A DNA stretch of 64,000 nucleotides, from positions 89,025 through 153,024 of the forward strand of contig CAWZYM010000177.1 in the NCBI GenBank assembly GCA_963966185.1. The letters run 5' to 3'. The notes under the pieces were generated by a model, which was given only the letters and a program-made list of their open reading frames with translations, had not been told where the DNA came from and did not search any database. Position numbers and translations under genes: made by a program. Below, in pieces: positions 1-9,539 of the stretch (positions are counted from its first letter, which is position 1; the number at the start of each line of letters is the position of its first letter). Source of the DNA: Rhabditoides inermis. Its lineage: Eukaryota; Nematoda; Chromadorea; Rhabditida; Rhabditidae.

Positions 1-840
1 TCTCTTTCTCTCGTTCTCTAGTTCTCTCGTTATATCGTTCTATCTTTCACTCGTTTTCTCTTTCTATCGGTTTCTCTTTCTCTCGTTCTCTCATTATCTC
101 TTTCTCTCTTTCTCTCTTTCTCTCTTTCTCTCTTTCTCTCTTTCTCTCTTTCTCTCTTTCTCTCTTTCTCTCTTCTCTCTTCTCTCTTTCTCTCTTTCTC
201 TATTTCTCTCTTTCTCTCTTTCTCTTTTTTCTCTAGTTCTCTCCTTCTCTCCTTCTCTTCTTCTCTCCATCCCTCCTTCCCTCCTTCTCCCTTTCTCTCT
301 TTCTCTCTTTCTCTAGCTCTCTCGTTATATCGTTCTCTCTTTCTCTCGTTTTCTCTTTCTCTCGTTTTCTCGTTTTCTCGTTCTCTCTTTCTCTCTTTCT
401 CTCCTTCCCTCCTTCCCTCCTCCTCCCATTCTCTCTTTCTCTCGTTCTCTAATTCTCTCGTTATATCGTTCTCGCTTTCTCTCGTTCTCTCTTTATCTCT
501 TTCTCTCTTTCTTTCGTTCTCTAGTTCTCTCGTTCTCTCTTTCTATCCTTCTCTTCTTCTCTCCATCCCTCCTTCCCTCCTTCTCCCTTTCTCTCTTTCT
601 CTCGTTCTCTAGCTCTCTCGTTCTCTTTTTATATCTTTCTCTCTTTCTCTGGTTCTCTCGTTCTCTCGTTCTCTCTTTCTATCCTTCTCTCGTTCTCTCG
701 TTCTCTCGTTCTCTCCGTCTCTCCTTCCCTCCTTCCCTCCTCTCTTTTTCTCCTTTTCTCTCGTTATATCGTTCTCTCGTTCTCTCGTTCTCTCGTTCTC
801 TCGTTCTCTCGTTCTCTCGTTCTCTCTTTCTCTCTCCCCT
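1..840. repeat. CT-rich satellite / degenerate microsatellite
   Basis: About 840 bases of almost pure pyrimidine on the + strand, built from degenerate TCTCTCTT, TCTCGTTC and TTCCCTCC blocks that recur in higher-order groups. All ORFs here are low-complexity Arg/Glu translations of the minus strand and are not genes. It abuts the Helitron-like 3' portion that begins near 870. Confidence 0.9.
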
Positions 841-869
841 TACTAAATTCCTACTGATCGCAGCCACCA

Positions 870-1211
870 AAGTACATCTGTCTCTCTCCAAACAGCGTGC
901 TCTCTCGCGTGCTCTCGCGCTCGCCCGCCAGCAGAGGGCTAGCTATCAGCTAGCGTGACTGGAAACGACACCCACCCACACGCTGGCCTTTCGCCTAGTG
1001 CGAGTGCGAGATCGCTCATAACTTCTTTCGGAGAAAAGATACAAAGATGCCGTCAATTAGTGATCTGCCCTATGGAACCGTGCGAATCTAACTAACATAA
1101 ATTGGAAGACTTCACATTGTTGCTAACATGTCCTTTGGATATCGCTACTTGAAAATTCTGGCGCGAGCCTTATTTTAACCCAAGAGAGAGGGCGCTGCGC
1201 GCCCTCTCTAA
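870..1211 (+). mobile_element. Helitron-like element, 3' portion
   Basis: Homologous in inverted orientation to 55085-55440. It ends with a GC-rich hairpin (gagagggcgc / gcgccctctc, about 1187-1208) followed by CTAA and a T, the classical Helitron 3' terminus (CTRR plus host T). The 5' end is not found; it is lost in, or upstream of, the CT satellite. No Rep/helicase coding is visible, so it is non-autonomous. Confidence 0.6.
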
Positions 1212-1676
1212 TTCGTCAAAAGTAAAGTGCGTACTGGTTTATTGCAGGTCGACCCGGCGGCTCGCGTGAAGGAGAGCTGCGAGTGCCTCAAGGCAGCCGG
1301 AATCGCCATGCAGTGCTGAAAGGGAGGAATAAAACAGTCCGCTCCACTCCACACACCTACCTGTACAAACATGCGCGTCTATGATAAACATCGTAACTTG
1401 TGTCGTTCTTAAAAACATGTTTTTTTCCTGTGTAAAGTTCAAATGGCATGATGAACTAGTGAAAATTCACCAAAACCCCCGATCGCAGAGCAAGGTCGTT
1501 TGTCGCTCGTCTGTCTCTCTGTTTGGTTTTGCGTGCGTTCTGTACCCGTGCATAGATGAAAATGTTACTGGCTCTCTCTCTCTCTCTCTCTCTCAGTCAC
1601 TCTTCCACTCTCTTATCCTCTCATACATTCACACTCTCTCGCATACACACACAAACCAATTCGGCTCACAGAGGTG

Positions 1677-1684
1677 TATAAAAG
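1677..1684 (+). promoter_or_regulatory. TATA box of the secreted-protein gene, copy A
   Basis: TATAAAAG lies 42 bases upstream of the start codon of the first coding exon (ATG 1719-1721), a good distance for a short 5' UTR. A CT microsatellite (about 1571-1596) lies just upstream. Confidence 0.6.
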
Positions 1685-1718
1685 AGCGATGGTTGTTGGA
1701 TACAGACACATTCACATC

Positions 1719-4700
1719 ATGCGGTTCGTCATCTCTCTTTGTGCAATCATAGCGGTACGTTCGTGTTACAGTTAAAGCTGTGTGCGATAAACAGTAAAAC
1801 TGATATTTTTACAGCTAACTGTTTGTTTCGAAGAATATTCGGACCCGGAAACGGTGCTGCAATGCAAGTGCAGGTATACGTCACCTTTTTATGTCAAATC
1901 TTTCGACTGTAGTTCTATTCTCGCAATAAGTTGCGCGCGGTGGGGTAGATCAGAGGAAGACGGAGAGTCAGCTCTCGGGAATAGCGCGCAAAACAAGAGA
2001 GGCAGACGGTTATGGCACCGTGTTTCGAACTGCAAGCGAGGTAGATCGAAAACTATCGCTCTGGCGCAGGCTATAACTCAATTTCTTTTTCCAGCGACTT
2101 GAACAAGTGCAAGACCGAAGCGCACAGCAGAGTTGCAGAGTGCAAGACAAAGTGGGTTCAATTTGCAGTATTTAAACTTTTTAAACTACTTCCTTCCCAT
2201 TGTCAACCAAATAATACATTTTCAAGGAAAAAGTGCATCGATTTCCTGAGAGCTGTGGGTAGCGGAGAGGTGCAGAAAATGCAAAAGTGTCTGGATGCGG
2301 ATGATAATGTAACTCCGATTTTTATGTTATTTCTGAAATGTTTATGCCTACACTGTAGCCTGCACATTATTTTTCAGGACTGGCTCCGCCTGGAAGAGTG
2401 TGTGAACAAGAGACTCGGCGAGAGGTAAGGAAGGGTTGACGTCAACACAGTGATTCAGATTCAAATGAAACTAATCTGTATCTGTCAGGAAGTAACACAG
2501 TAAAACAACAGAAATAGTAGCATGCGGCAATCATTGAGCTGGTACAAACAATCCAATTCGGTCGTTACAGTTTCCTTTTTCGGCCGCGATCGTTCATCAT
2601 AAATGCGTTGCTCATAGCAATTTTATCGAGACCGGACCTCGATCACGCATCATAACTCTTAACACTGCTATTTGAATGTGAAGCTGGTCTGAAAAAAAGT
2701 TTATCCAACCTGCACAAAAATGCACATCTATGACAAATATGGGAACCCGTTCTGTAAATTGAATGTATGTTAAAAATGAAAGTTATTGATATTTGCAATT
2801 TTTAATACCTCTCGAATTACAGGTGCACGAACGCAGCAGCGCCGCGCAACATCACCATCCGCCGCATTCGCACCAACACATCCCACCCCGACTACGTGGT
2901 GTTGCAGAGGAAGGCGGTGGAACTCGGCATTATTGTGGGTGGTTTGCAGCTTTCAGCGACTGTCAAGTTCTAGTCAAAATGATGTTTTCAGGGCCTGAGT
3001 GCTTCGAACCATGTTGGAATGTACCGCCTGTGCGTGGATGAGTGCAGTCTCGGTGAGTTGGGGCCTTCTTGAATGTATGTTTACTATAAAACTTTCTCAA
3101 AACACTACTGCACTACGACACCGCTATCTATATGACTGAAAAAGATGAACAAATTTTAGTTGTTTTGTGTCGTGGTGTCGTGGTGTCGTGGTGTCGTGGT
3201 GTCGTGGTGTCGTGGTGTCGTGGTGTCGTGGTGTCGTGGTGTCGTGGTGTCTTGGTGTCGTGGTGTCGTGGTGTCGTGGTGTCGTGGTGTCGTGGTGTCG
3301 TGGTGTCGTGGTGTCGTGGTGTCGTGTTGTCGTGGTGTCGTGTTGTCGTGGTGTCGTGGTGTCGTGGTGTCGTGGTGTCATGGTGTCGTGGTGTCGTGGT
3401 GTCGTGGTGTCGTGGTGTCGTGGTGTCGTGGTGTCGTGGTGTCGTGGTGTCGTGGTGTCGTGGTGTCGTGGTGTCGTGGTGTCGTGGTGTCGTGGTGTCG
3501 TGGTGTCGTGGTGTCGTGGTGTCGTGGTGTCGTGGTGTCGTGGTGTCGTGGTGTCTGGTGTGTCATTTCCTAATTGCCAACTATGTTTCGAAAAAGGTTC
3601 AAACAAGCCCCAATCAGCCGCGCAACTCTTGCCTCAATTATTGAGTTATTATGGCTCGTACAATCGCACCAGTTGTGTAGACCCGTTCTTCGCAGTCCTA
3701 ACTTCCAACAGATTTCATTATTAGAGTTATTATTATAACTGAAACTACTTTTTTGCAGGCGTGCCACATAAATACAGCTGCGAGAACAAGCTCACGAGGA
3801 GTGTAGTAGGGGCCACACCCTCGGATTCGTACCAAATTGATAGAATACCTTAGTTAGGACCCTAGCCATCGAATTGTGGTGTCCGAATTTCCTAAACGAA
3901 CTATACGTTTCCGGTAAGAAAACGTACAGGGCTCGTTTTTCGTGTTCCTCTCACCCTACGCGGCGGTCGAAGACCGAGCCGTTGTGGCCTAGTGGCGAAA
4001 GCGTCTGCCTACCGAAATGACCCTCACGAGTTCGATTCCGCGCACATGCGTTTTTTGTTTTGCTAACTCATTTAGTTGATCGTCTCGCTGTTCAATCACT
4101 GGTTAGTGAAGAAAATAATTGACGAAAGGCATGAGCGACTCGATGCCTTCTCTTCAAGAAGGACGACTGTCAGAAACAGAGATTATCTACCGTGCGCATC
4201 ATTACAACCTTCAACTCTACACAATATTCGCACACTATCAAAATACATACGACAGTGTGAAGTAGCTTGACGACGTACGGGACGTCTCTGACAGAAGACA
4301 GTTGCGAGCTACATACGGCTGATGCAAATGGCACTACGTCACTACGACGATCGACAGCTGACATCGAGATCGACAAGACTGTCTCATTGAAAAAAAAACT
4401 TATTTGATAGAGTTGTTTCATGGACCATGAGAAAATGATGACATGGTCAGAAAGTGCAAGTCCATAAATTTTTGACAATACGAAAAGAGTGTATGCGGAA
4501 TCGAACTCGTAAGGGTCATTTCGGCAGGCAGACGCTTTCGCCACTAGGCCACAAAGCTCGTTCTTCGACCGCCGCGTAGGGTGAGCAGACCGCCGCGTAG
4601 GGTGAGCTGGCAAAACAAAAATCGTGTGCGCGGAATCGAACCCCAGCCTCTGTTCTGAAAGACTGACGCGCTAACCACTAGGCCACAACGGCTCTTTCTT

Positions 4701-5591
4701 TGACAGCCAGAGGTGGAATGAGGTAGCCAAAACCCAGCCCTGTACGTTTTCGTACTGGAAACGTATATGGCGCGTAGGAAAAAGTAACTCCAGAAATCGA
4801 TGTCTGGGGTCCTAACTAAGATATCCTATCAATTTGGTTCGGATCCGCGAGTGTGGCTCTAACAACACTCCTCGTCAGGTAATTTGGTTTTGGATTTATC
4901 TTTACCAACCAAGACTATATCAACGAAAACTCTGTTTCAGCTGTGATCTGACCATACCCTCTCTCGACGTTCGCAAAGAGGCGTGGACACAGTGTAGGAA
5001 AGAGCTGAATGTGAGGACTGTTCCATTCTCATATTCTCATGTTCTCATTTTATCAATATAAGTCGCAAGTTTTCTAATTTTGAGATTTCTTATCTTCATT
5101 CCTCCTGGCTTCAGCGATGTAGCAAGTTTATGGCAATTAGGAATTGACACCAGACACCAGACACCACGACACCACGACCCTCTGGTGTCGACACCACGAC
5201 ACCATGGTGTCAACACCACGACACCACGGTGTCGACACCACGACACTACGACACCACGACACCACTTTACAAAACAAAAATTTCTGCATCTTTTTCAGTT
5301 ATATAGACGAGAGGTCGTAGTGCAGTTGTGTTTTGTGAAGTGGTGTCGTGGTGTCATGGTGTCGACACCGTGGTGTCGTGGTGTCTAGTATCTGGTGTCT
5401 GGTGTCGTGGTGTCATTTCCTAATTACCCAAGTTCATGACTCCAGCAGAGCCGTGATAACAGTATCTGAAAGTATCTTTTCTGTCCTTTCTGTGTTTGTA
5501 TTTTCTCACATTTCAGACCGAGGCGACCTACAAGAATAACTGCGCCTGTATGACGTCTGCCGGAGCGCCCCACGCCTGCGAAACATACTAA
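1719..5591 (+). CDS. Secreted cysteine-rich protein, copy A (disrupted by a transposon)
   Basis: Family not recognised. Exons by splice signals and phase: 1719-1754, 1815-1873, 2095-2151, 2227-2308, 2378-2424, 2823-2934, 2992-3052, 3759 onward (broken), 4941-5010, 5517-5591. Exon 1 and the start of exon 2 encode a signal peptide (MRFVISLCAIIA, then LTVC). The rest would be a secreted protein with many cysteines in short C-x-C and C-x(5-15)-C spacings. Without the insertion the ten exons sum to 636 nt (211 residues), checked by joining copy A exons 1-7 with copy B exons 8-10. Exon 8 is cut after the codons for CENKL by the element at 3795-4874. Reading on into the element gives a stop at 3851-3853, losing the last two coding exons and their conserved cysteines. 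Start choice: signal peptide and TATA box. Introns 7 and 9 carry 8-bp minisatellites. The exon structure is firm; whether a functional protein is made is doubtful. Confidence 0.75.
1919..2070 (+). repeat. 150-bp dispersed repeat, copy 1 (intron 2)
   Basis: One of at least four near-full copies in the window (also 9202-9352, 21846-22000, 54926-55078; partial copies near 18075-18145 and 56655-56725). It begins near CGCAATAAGTTGCGCG and runs to about AACTATCGCTCTGG. No target duplication or terminal repeat was recognised, and the class is unknown. Several copies lie inside introns close to exons. Confidence 0.75.
3168..3556. repeat. 8-bp minisatellite (GTGTCGTG)n in intron 7 of copy A
   Basis: About 48 near-perfect tandem copies of the 8-mer GTGTCGTG with a few point variants. 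Every frame is open in places, giving spurious Val/Ser/Trp/Cys or His/Asp/Thr-rich ORFs on both strands. The flank at 3085-3160 is related in reverse complement to the core of the foldback element in intron 9 (about 5270-5340), so this is probably a rearranged half of that element. The paralogous intron in copy B has about 24 units. Confidence 0.9.
3978..4045 (+). ncRNA. tRNA-like sequence in left arm of transposon copy 1
   Basis: Starts GCCGTTGTGGCC, has the A-box TGGCCTAGTGG and ends AGTTCGATTCCGCGCAC (B-box). The anticodon arm does not fold cleanly, so this is probably a tRNA-derived Pol III unit rather than a working tRNA. Confidence 0.5.
4491..4557 (-). ncRNA. tRNA-like sequence, internal unit of transposon copy 1
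   Basis: Closely related to the left-arm unit (3978-4045) but on the minus strand. It has the same GGCCTAGTGGCGAAAGCGTC start and GAGTTCGATTCCGC end. It is adjacent to a second unit, giving three tRNA-like units in this element. Confidence 0.5.
4625..4693 (-). ncRNA. tRNA-like sequence in right arm of transposon copy 1
   Basis: On the minus strand it reads GCCGTTGTGGCCTAGTGG (A-box) and ends GGGGTTCGATTCCGCGCAC (good B-box). It is closest to the units in the second transposon copy (52449-52516, 52809-52877). Confidence 0.55.
5140..5430. mobile_element. Foldback element with minisatellite arms, intron 9 of copy A
   Basis: Left end AATTAGGAATTGACACCAGA and right end TGGTGTCATTTCCTAATT are inverted repeats. 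The arms consist of the 8-mer ACACCACG and its complement. The core is about 70 bp of unique sequence (5270-5340). Both units carry it (unit B about 11387-11672), so it predates the duplication. AAGTTTATG and AAGTTCATG just outside the ends may be an imperfect 9-bp target duplication. Confidence 0.65.
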
Positions 5592-5603
5592 ACTTTTGTT
5601 CAA

Positions 5604-5609
5604 AATAAA
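5604..5609 (+). terminator. Polyadenylation signal, secreted gene copy A
   Basis: AATAAA lies 13 bases after the stop codon in the last exon (5517-5591). The same arrangement occurs in copy B at 11851-11856. Confidence 0.6.
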
Positions 5610-5699
5610 ATGACGGCATCATGTTACTGTATGATGTTGTAACGGTTACGCAATTGACAGCTTGAAACGAGTTCATGAAGAATCCGGTGAGAGGGGGCG

Positions 5700-6110
5700 G
5701 AATATGATATTGATATTGCGTCGTCTAGATTGGAGTGAATACGGCAAGTGTGATTGGAAAATAAATAATAAAAAAATAAGTATAATAAAACAGATAACAC
5801 AGGTTCCCAAATGAGCACTCATCTAATTTTGGACGGAGGGAACGAATGGGGGTTATCTAGGAGGTACGATTTCACTGTTTGATGTTTCGCAGATAAAATG
5901 ATGTTGTTGGGGAGTGTGTTCCATAGTGCAAAAACCCTACTGAAAAACGTGCTGCTCTTTAAAGTTGTGTCAAAGCAAGGAATATCATTCCTTGCCTTTG
6001 TTCGCCTCGCGTTCTGGGCTGCATGACGAAATACAAAAAAGAGCTGTCGATGCTGTGGAGGCCCTGAGGAAGAACTAGGCACAGCAACCTCCCACAAAGT
6101 AGACCCTTAC
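5700..6110 (-). mobile_element. LINE (non-LTR retrotransposon) fragment, C-terminal end of ORF2
   Basis: The minus-strand frame ending at 5819 contains FFSRVFALWNTLPNN followed by a basic tail, the characteristic C-terminus of reverse-transcriptase proteins of Jockey/CR1-like LINEs. It is 5'-truncated with no RT core. The paralogous fragment in unit B (about 14515-15345) is interrupted by a 492-bp element. Confidence 0.65.
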
Positions 6111-6599
6111 ATGCTTACCACTTAGACTCGCTAAATTGTGTCCTTTAACGCGTTCATCATCTCTTGATAAACTTATAAAAAGAAAAGATGATGTTTGTTG
6201 TTTTACAATGACCGGAATCACACAACACAAATTCTGAAAACTTGAAAACACACGTTGTCTATTCCTCCATTCTCGTACAAAACTTTCGGAGCAAGACTGT
6301 ACAATGGGGTAACGGGAAATATATTCAGTTTACAGTAACCTACAGTATACCTAATCATAACTACAGTAATCTGCAGTTATATATGTACATGTAATTATAC
6401 ATCAGCCATCTCCAGAGCCTTCAAGAGGATTGTCAAGTGATGCTCTAACTCGCCAAAAACAATAACAGAAGAATAGATAATATGAAAGTGACTTTGTCGC
6501 ACATGGGGGTTGGTGCGGAGTATCTCATTCTCGCTCTCCCTCTCTCCCTCTCTCCCTCTCGTTCCTTTCGGCGGGGGAGGATCGGAACAACGTACAATG

Positions 6600-6700
6600 T
6601 TCTCCTCTCACGAACACCAATCGATATCAATCGATATCAATGTATCCTAATCGATTTCAATCGATATCAATTTATATCAATCGATATCAATCGATATGGG
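6600..6700. repeat. ATCGATATCA minisatellite
   Basis: Tandem degenerate copies of a 10-mer ATCGATATCA. The duplicate in unit B is at about 15910-15992. No coding is seen. Confidence 0.75.
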
Positions 6701-6822
6701 CGCACGTCCGTCTCCCTGTCGGTACGCATAAAAGACGGATCCCATGGTCTGTAGCTGCAGGGATGAACCAGTGCGCGCATCACTCAAATCCATCGCTTCT
6801 CGCCATCTCCCTCCCTCACACC

Positions 6823-6824
6823 CT

Positions 6825-6861
<37 letters not shown>

Positions 6862-6986
6862 GAGAGAGAGGGGGGAGAGAGAGAGAGAGAGGACCACTGC
6901 ATAGGCTGGAAGAGGTGCTCGTAGTGTTTGGAGATCACGTATGGTACTAGACCCTTATCACCTACACGGTCAGGGAGGGCAGCACA

Positions 6987-7033
<47 letters not shown>

Positions 7034-7034
7034 G
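6823..7034. repeat. (GA)n and (CT)n microsatellites
   Basis: GA tract at 6823-6891 and CT tract at 6990-7034, about 100 bases apart on the same strand and so able to pair. Duplicated at 16121-16218 and 16311-16351 in unit B with different lengths. Confidence 0.85.
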
Positions 7035-7520
7035 CCAACGGTTCTGGAAGGTGTGCTCGCATGTCGCATGTCTAGTGTGCGCGAGTGCTTTTTGATCCAG
7101 TCGATCCAGACACGACCCTGTTTGGTTCGTGAATGCGCGATCACACGTGATGCGAGACCAGATATGGCACGTCGAGAGAAGGCGTCGTCACCGTTTCCGT
7201 AGTTTGTTCGCAGTAGTTGGAGGGCATTCACAAGTACTTTGTGAGAAGGCGTTTTACAAGGTATTTTGAAAGTAGCTGGGAGGCATTTTCGCAGTAGTCT
7301 GAACAGACTGACCGCTACTATAATGTGTTTGTAATTAATGCCAAATGAGCCAATTCGATATGCGTCCACAAAATACTATTCAAACTAAAACTAAACATTG
7401 TACTCCGGCGACCGCAACGAAAACACAAAACGTCAATACACTTCATCAATTCACAACAAAAAGTGTATCATCAAAGTAATATACAACAAAATATGAATAC
7501 AGTAACATAGTACCATTGCA

Positions 7521-8310
7521 CTATGCGAGATCCTTGGTGTTTTGCTTCTTGAATTCTTGTCTTCAAGATCGCAGCCAGCGAGCAATCAGCCAACCAAGTA
7601 GTAGAACCTGAAAAGTACAGAAAAACCATAAAAGTATACTTGAAATAGATCAAATTACAGGAAATATAATACATGAATATAAATATACATGTCTCCCGTT
7701 CTAGGATGGTGTAGGCATCAGGGGCGCGGATTTGGTCACTCTACTGCGATCTGTCTACTACGACAGCATACTTTACCTAGCCAAAAACAACGGTAGCCTA
7801 TACGTTCTCGTGTTTCTACTTTTGTTTATTTTTTTCCTCCCATGTGTACCTAGCCTCTTAAAAAGGACATGTTAGTCATTGTTAGACATGATAATGTCAC
7901 TGACCAGGGCTACTGCTGCGCATATGAAGGGCTGTCTGTAGACGTCGTCCGGTCTGACGACGACAGTGGAGGGGTGGACGGGCAGCGAGAGCGAGTCGAT
8001 CAGAGGAACGAACGAGCGCCTGAATTTTGTTCGAAATAACTGCCTTCACAATTACTTCGACACGTTGATAGGTGTGGGATGTTAGCCTATGCATAGAATC
8101 TCAGGCACTACTCTATGCTTCATATCACCATGATTATGTTGTCATATTAAGGATATAACGATTCCAGATAAAGGATTGATTGATTGAGTTTATTTGATGT
8201 TTCAAAGAGACTGGCCACACCTTTAAGAACGATTCCGAATATGTTTACTGTTTTCAAATGAAACAAAACTTACCTGAAGTAGTGGGCGCTGTGCGAATTC
8301 GCGTGTCTCC
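7521..8310 (-). pseudogene. 3' part of minus-strand membrane-protein gene, unit A copy
   Basis: Homologue of the unit B model at 16947-18614. The final exon starts at 7607 after a CTTTTCAG acceptor and reads VLLLGWLIARWLRS. It then meets TGA (plus-strand 7563-7565) where the unit B copy continues for 14 more residues. Upstream pieces ending at a donor near 8274 and at 7905 are conserved, but everything 5' of about 8310 is missing because the duplication ends there. It is therefore probably a 5'-truncated, 3'-shortened pseudogene. Confidence 0.4.
8040..8205 (+). mobile_element. LINE 3' end fragment with ATTG tail
   Basis: Shares with 17440-17595, 19145-19395, 57440-57690 (-) and 9540-9735 (-) the sequence around GTTGTCATATT...ATAACGATTCC...GGATTGATTGATTG. 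This looks like the 3' UTR and microsatellite tail of a non-LTR retrotransposon. Confidence 0.55.
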
Positions 8311-8640
8311 CTTTTTCATTTCGTGCGACAAAAGCATGGAATAGTTTCGAATTGAGTTCGAGTGTTCAGAATAAATGATAAACGTATTGTGATCCTATTT
8401 CCATTAACAAAAACAGAACAATGAGGCAAAATTTCGAGTATTGACATCATTCACAAAATCACGCGATTCTCGCATCGCATCCTTTTTATTTTGTGCGACA
8501 AAAGCATGAAATGGTTTCTACTTGAGTTTGAGTATTCAGAATCAATGATAAACGTATTTTGATCCTATTTCCATTAACAAAAAACTGAACAATGAAGCAA
8601 ATTTCGAGTATTGACATCATTCACAAAATCACGCTATTAG
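8311..8640. repeat. Two-copy tandem repeat of about 171 bp
   Basis: 8317-8460 and 8488-8630 are diverged direct copies (about 90 percent by eye) sharing GTGCGACAAAAGCATG and CATTCACAAAATCACGC. It lies just outside the end of unit A, between the two duplicated units. No coding is seen. Confidence 0.7.
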
Positions 8641-8699
8641 AGCACCCGCCGAGCCCGGAGAACGCCATATAGAACTTTGCGATACTCAGAAATGTGTTA

Positions 8700-8893
8700 C
8701 ACAATAATGGGAGGTGTCAAAGAACCTATATGAATTACAAAAACACATATAAAACAACAATCGGAAACAACAACTCGAAATTCACTAACAAGCAGAGGGA
8801 GGCGGGGCAAACGACGCGCTCGGCCAATGAGAGTGCGCACAGCAGTTGGGAAGCGCCAATGAGCATACGCGCTTTGGGCGGGGCTTACGTGAT

Positions 8894-8965
<72 letters not shown>

Positions 8966-9201
8966 AAACACGTTTAGTGGCAGAGTGAGCGAAACGCTCT
9001 TTTTTGTATTTTTGATACCACAATCGATATTTTTATTTCTCGAATCATACTCATTGGTCTTAACAAATGATATTCTAACCAAAAAACACATACTATGGGG
9101 TAAATCGTATTGGGATAGAGGAAGTGGTGTGTGGCTTGGGGGTGGCGCGCTGCGCGCGCCAAAGATCAAAACAAACGGGCGGCGCTGCGCGCCGCCCCTA
9201 A
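8700..9201 (+). mobile_element. Helitron-like element, 3' portion
   Basis: Homologous to 48760-49179. It contains a (GTC)n run (8897-8965) and ends in two GC-rich hairpins, the last being ggcggcgctgcgcgccgcc (about 9178-9196). CTAA follows at 9198-9201, then a T. The 5' end was not located. The aspartate-repeat and threonine-repeat ORFs here are translations of the trinucleotide run. Confidence 0.55.
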
Positions 9202-9352
9202 TGCTCGCAATAAGTTGCGCGCGGTGAGGTAGATCAGAGGAAGACGGAGAGTCAGCTCGCGGCAATAGCGCGTAAAACAAGAGAGGCAGACGGTTATGGC
9301 ACCGTATTTCGAACTGCAAGCGAGGTAGATAGAAAACTATCGCTATGGTGCG
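9202..9352 (+). repeat. 150-bp dispersed repeat, copy 2
   Basis: Starts immediately after the Helitron-like 3' end at 9201 and is followed directly by intron 4 sequence of copy B. In copy A the same repeat is in intron 2, so exons 3-4 were probably removed from copy B by recombination between copies of this repeat. Confidence 0.75.
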
Positions 9353-9539
9353 GGTTATATGTGTTTTGGATTTGCCTACACTGTAGCCTACACTTTTTTT
9401 CAGGATTGGCTCCATCTGGAAGAGTGTGTGAACAAGAGGCTCGGCGAGAGGTGAGAAAGGGTTGACGTCAACACAGTAATCCGGATTCAGACAAAACTAG
9501 TATTTATCGTCTAGGAAGTATCAGAGACACAGTAAATAT

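Larger units (their letters stand above)
3795..4874. mobile_element. tRNA-bearing TIR transposon, copy 1
   Basis: A 1080-bp element starting CGAGGAGTGT and ending ACACTCCTCG, flanked by direct repeats TCA (3792-3794 and 4875-4877). The paralogous site in copy B (11121-11130) is empty with a single TCA, which proves the insertion and a 3-bp duplication. The terminal inverted repeats are about 250 bp and diverged. They contain tRNA-like units: + strand about 3978-4045, minus strand about 4491-4557 and minus strand about 4625-4693. Each has an A-box (TGGCCTAGTGG) and a B-box-like GTTCGATTCC. No transposase frame was found. A 3-bp duplication would suit PIF/Harbinger-type transposases, but TCA is not the canonical TWA, so the class is open. 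Confidence 0.85.

Noticed and set aside
679..891. Arg/Glu-rich ORFs in CT/GA tracts, here and at many other places (for example 6744-6950, 15972-16466, 29038-29701, 35080-35799, 61402-61887)
   Set aside because: Low-complexity microsatellite translation with no splice or domain support.
3168..3556. CRISPR array
   Set aside because: Regular short repeats but no spacers; an 8-bp tandem minisatellite in a eukaryotic intron.
3124..3724. Long ORFs on both strands rich in Val-Ser-Trp-Cys or His-Asp-Thr
   Set aside because: They are translations of the GTGTCGTG octamer array in an intron. The same happens at 10840-11194.
3978..4693. Genuine tRNA genes
   Set aside because: A- and B-boxes are good, but the anticodon stems are mispaired and the units are inside transposon arms. 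Kept as tRNA-like sequences only.
6018..6076. Plus-strand coding exon ending DAVEALRKN (also 15300-15358 and, reversed, 19672-19740)
   Set aside because: The peptide similarity comes with nucleotide identity that continues past the stop, so it is a shared repeat (antisense of the LINE tail), not a conserved exon.
6962..7369. Minus-strand ORF of 135 codons duplicated at about 16375-16795
   Set aside because: Contains CT-repeat translation and a MITE-like end; frames differ between units because of indels. No splice support.
8697..9415. ORFs with poly-Asp, poly-Val or poly-Thr runs
   Set aside because: Product of the (GTC)n trinucleotide run within a Helitron-like element.
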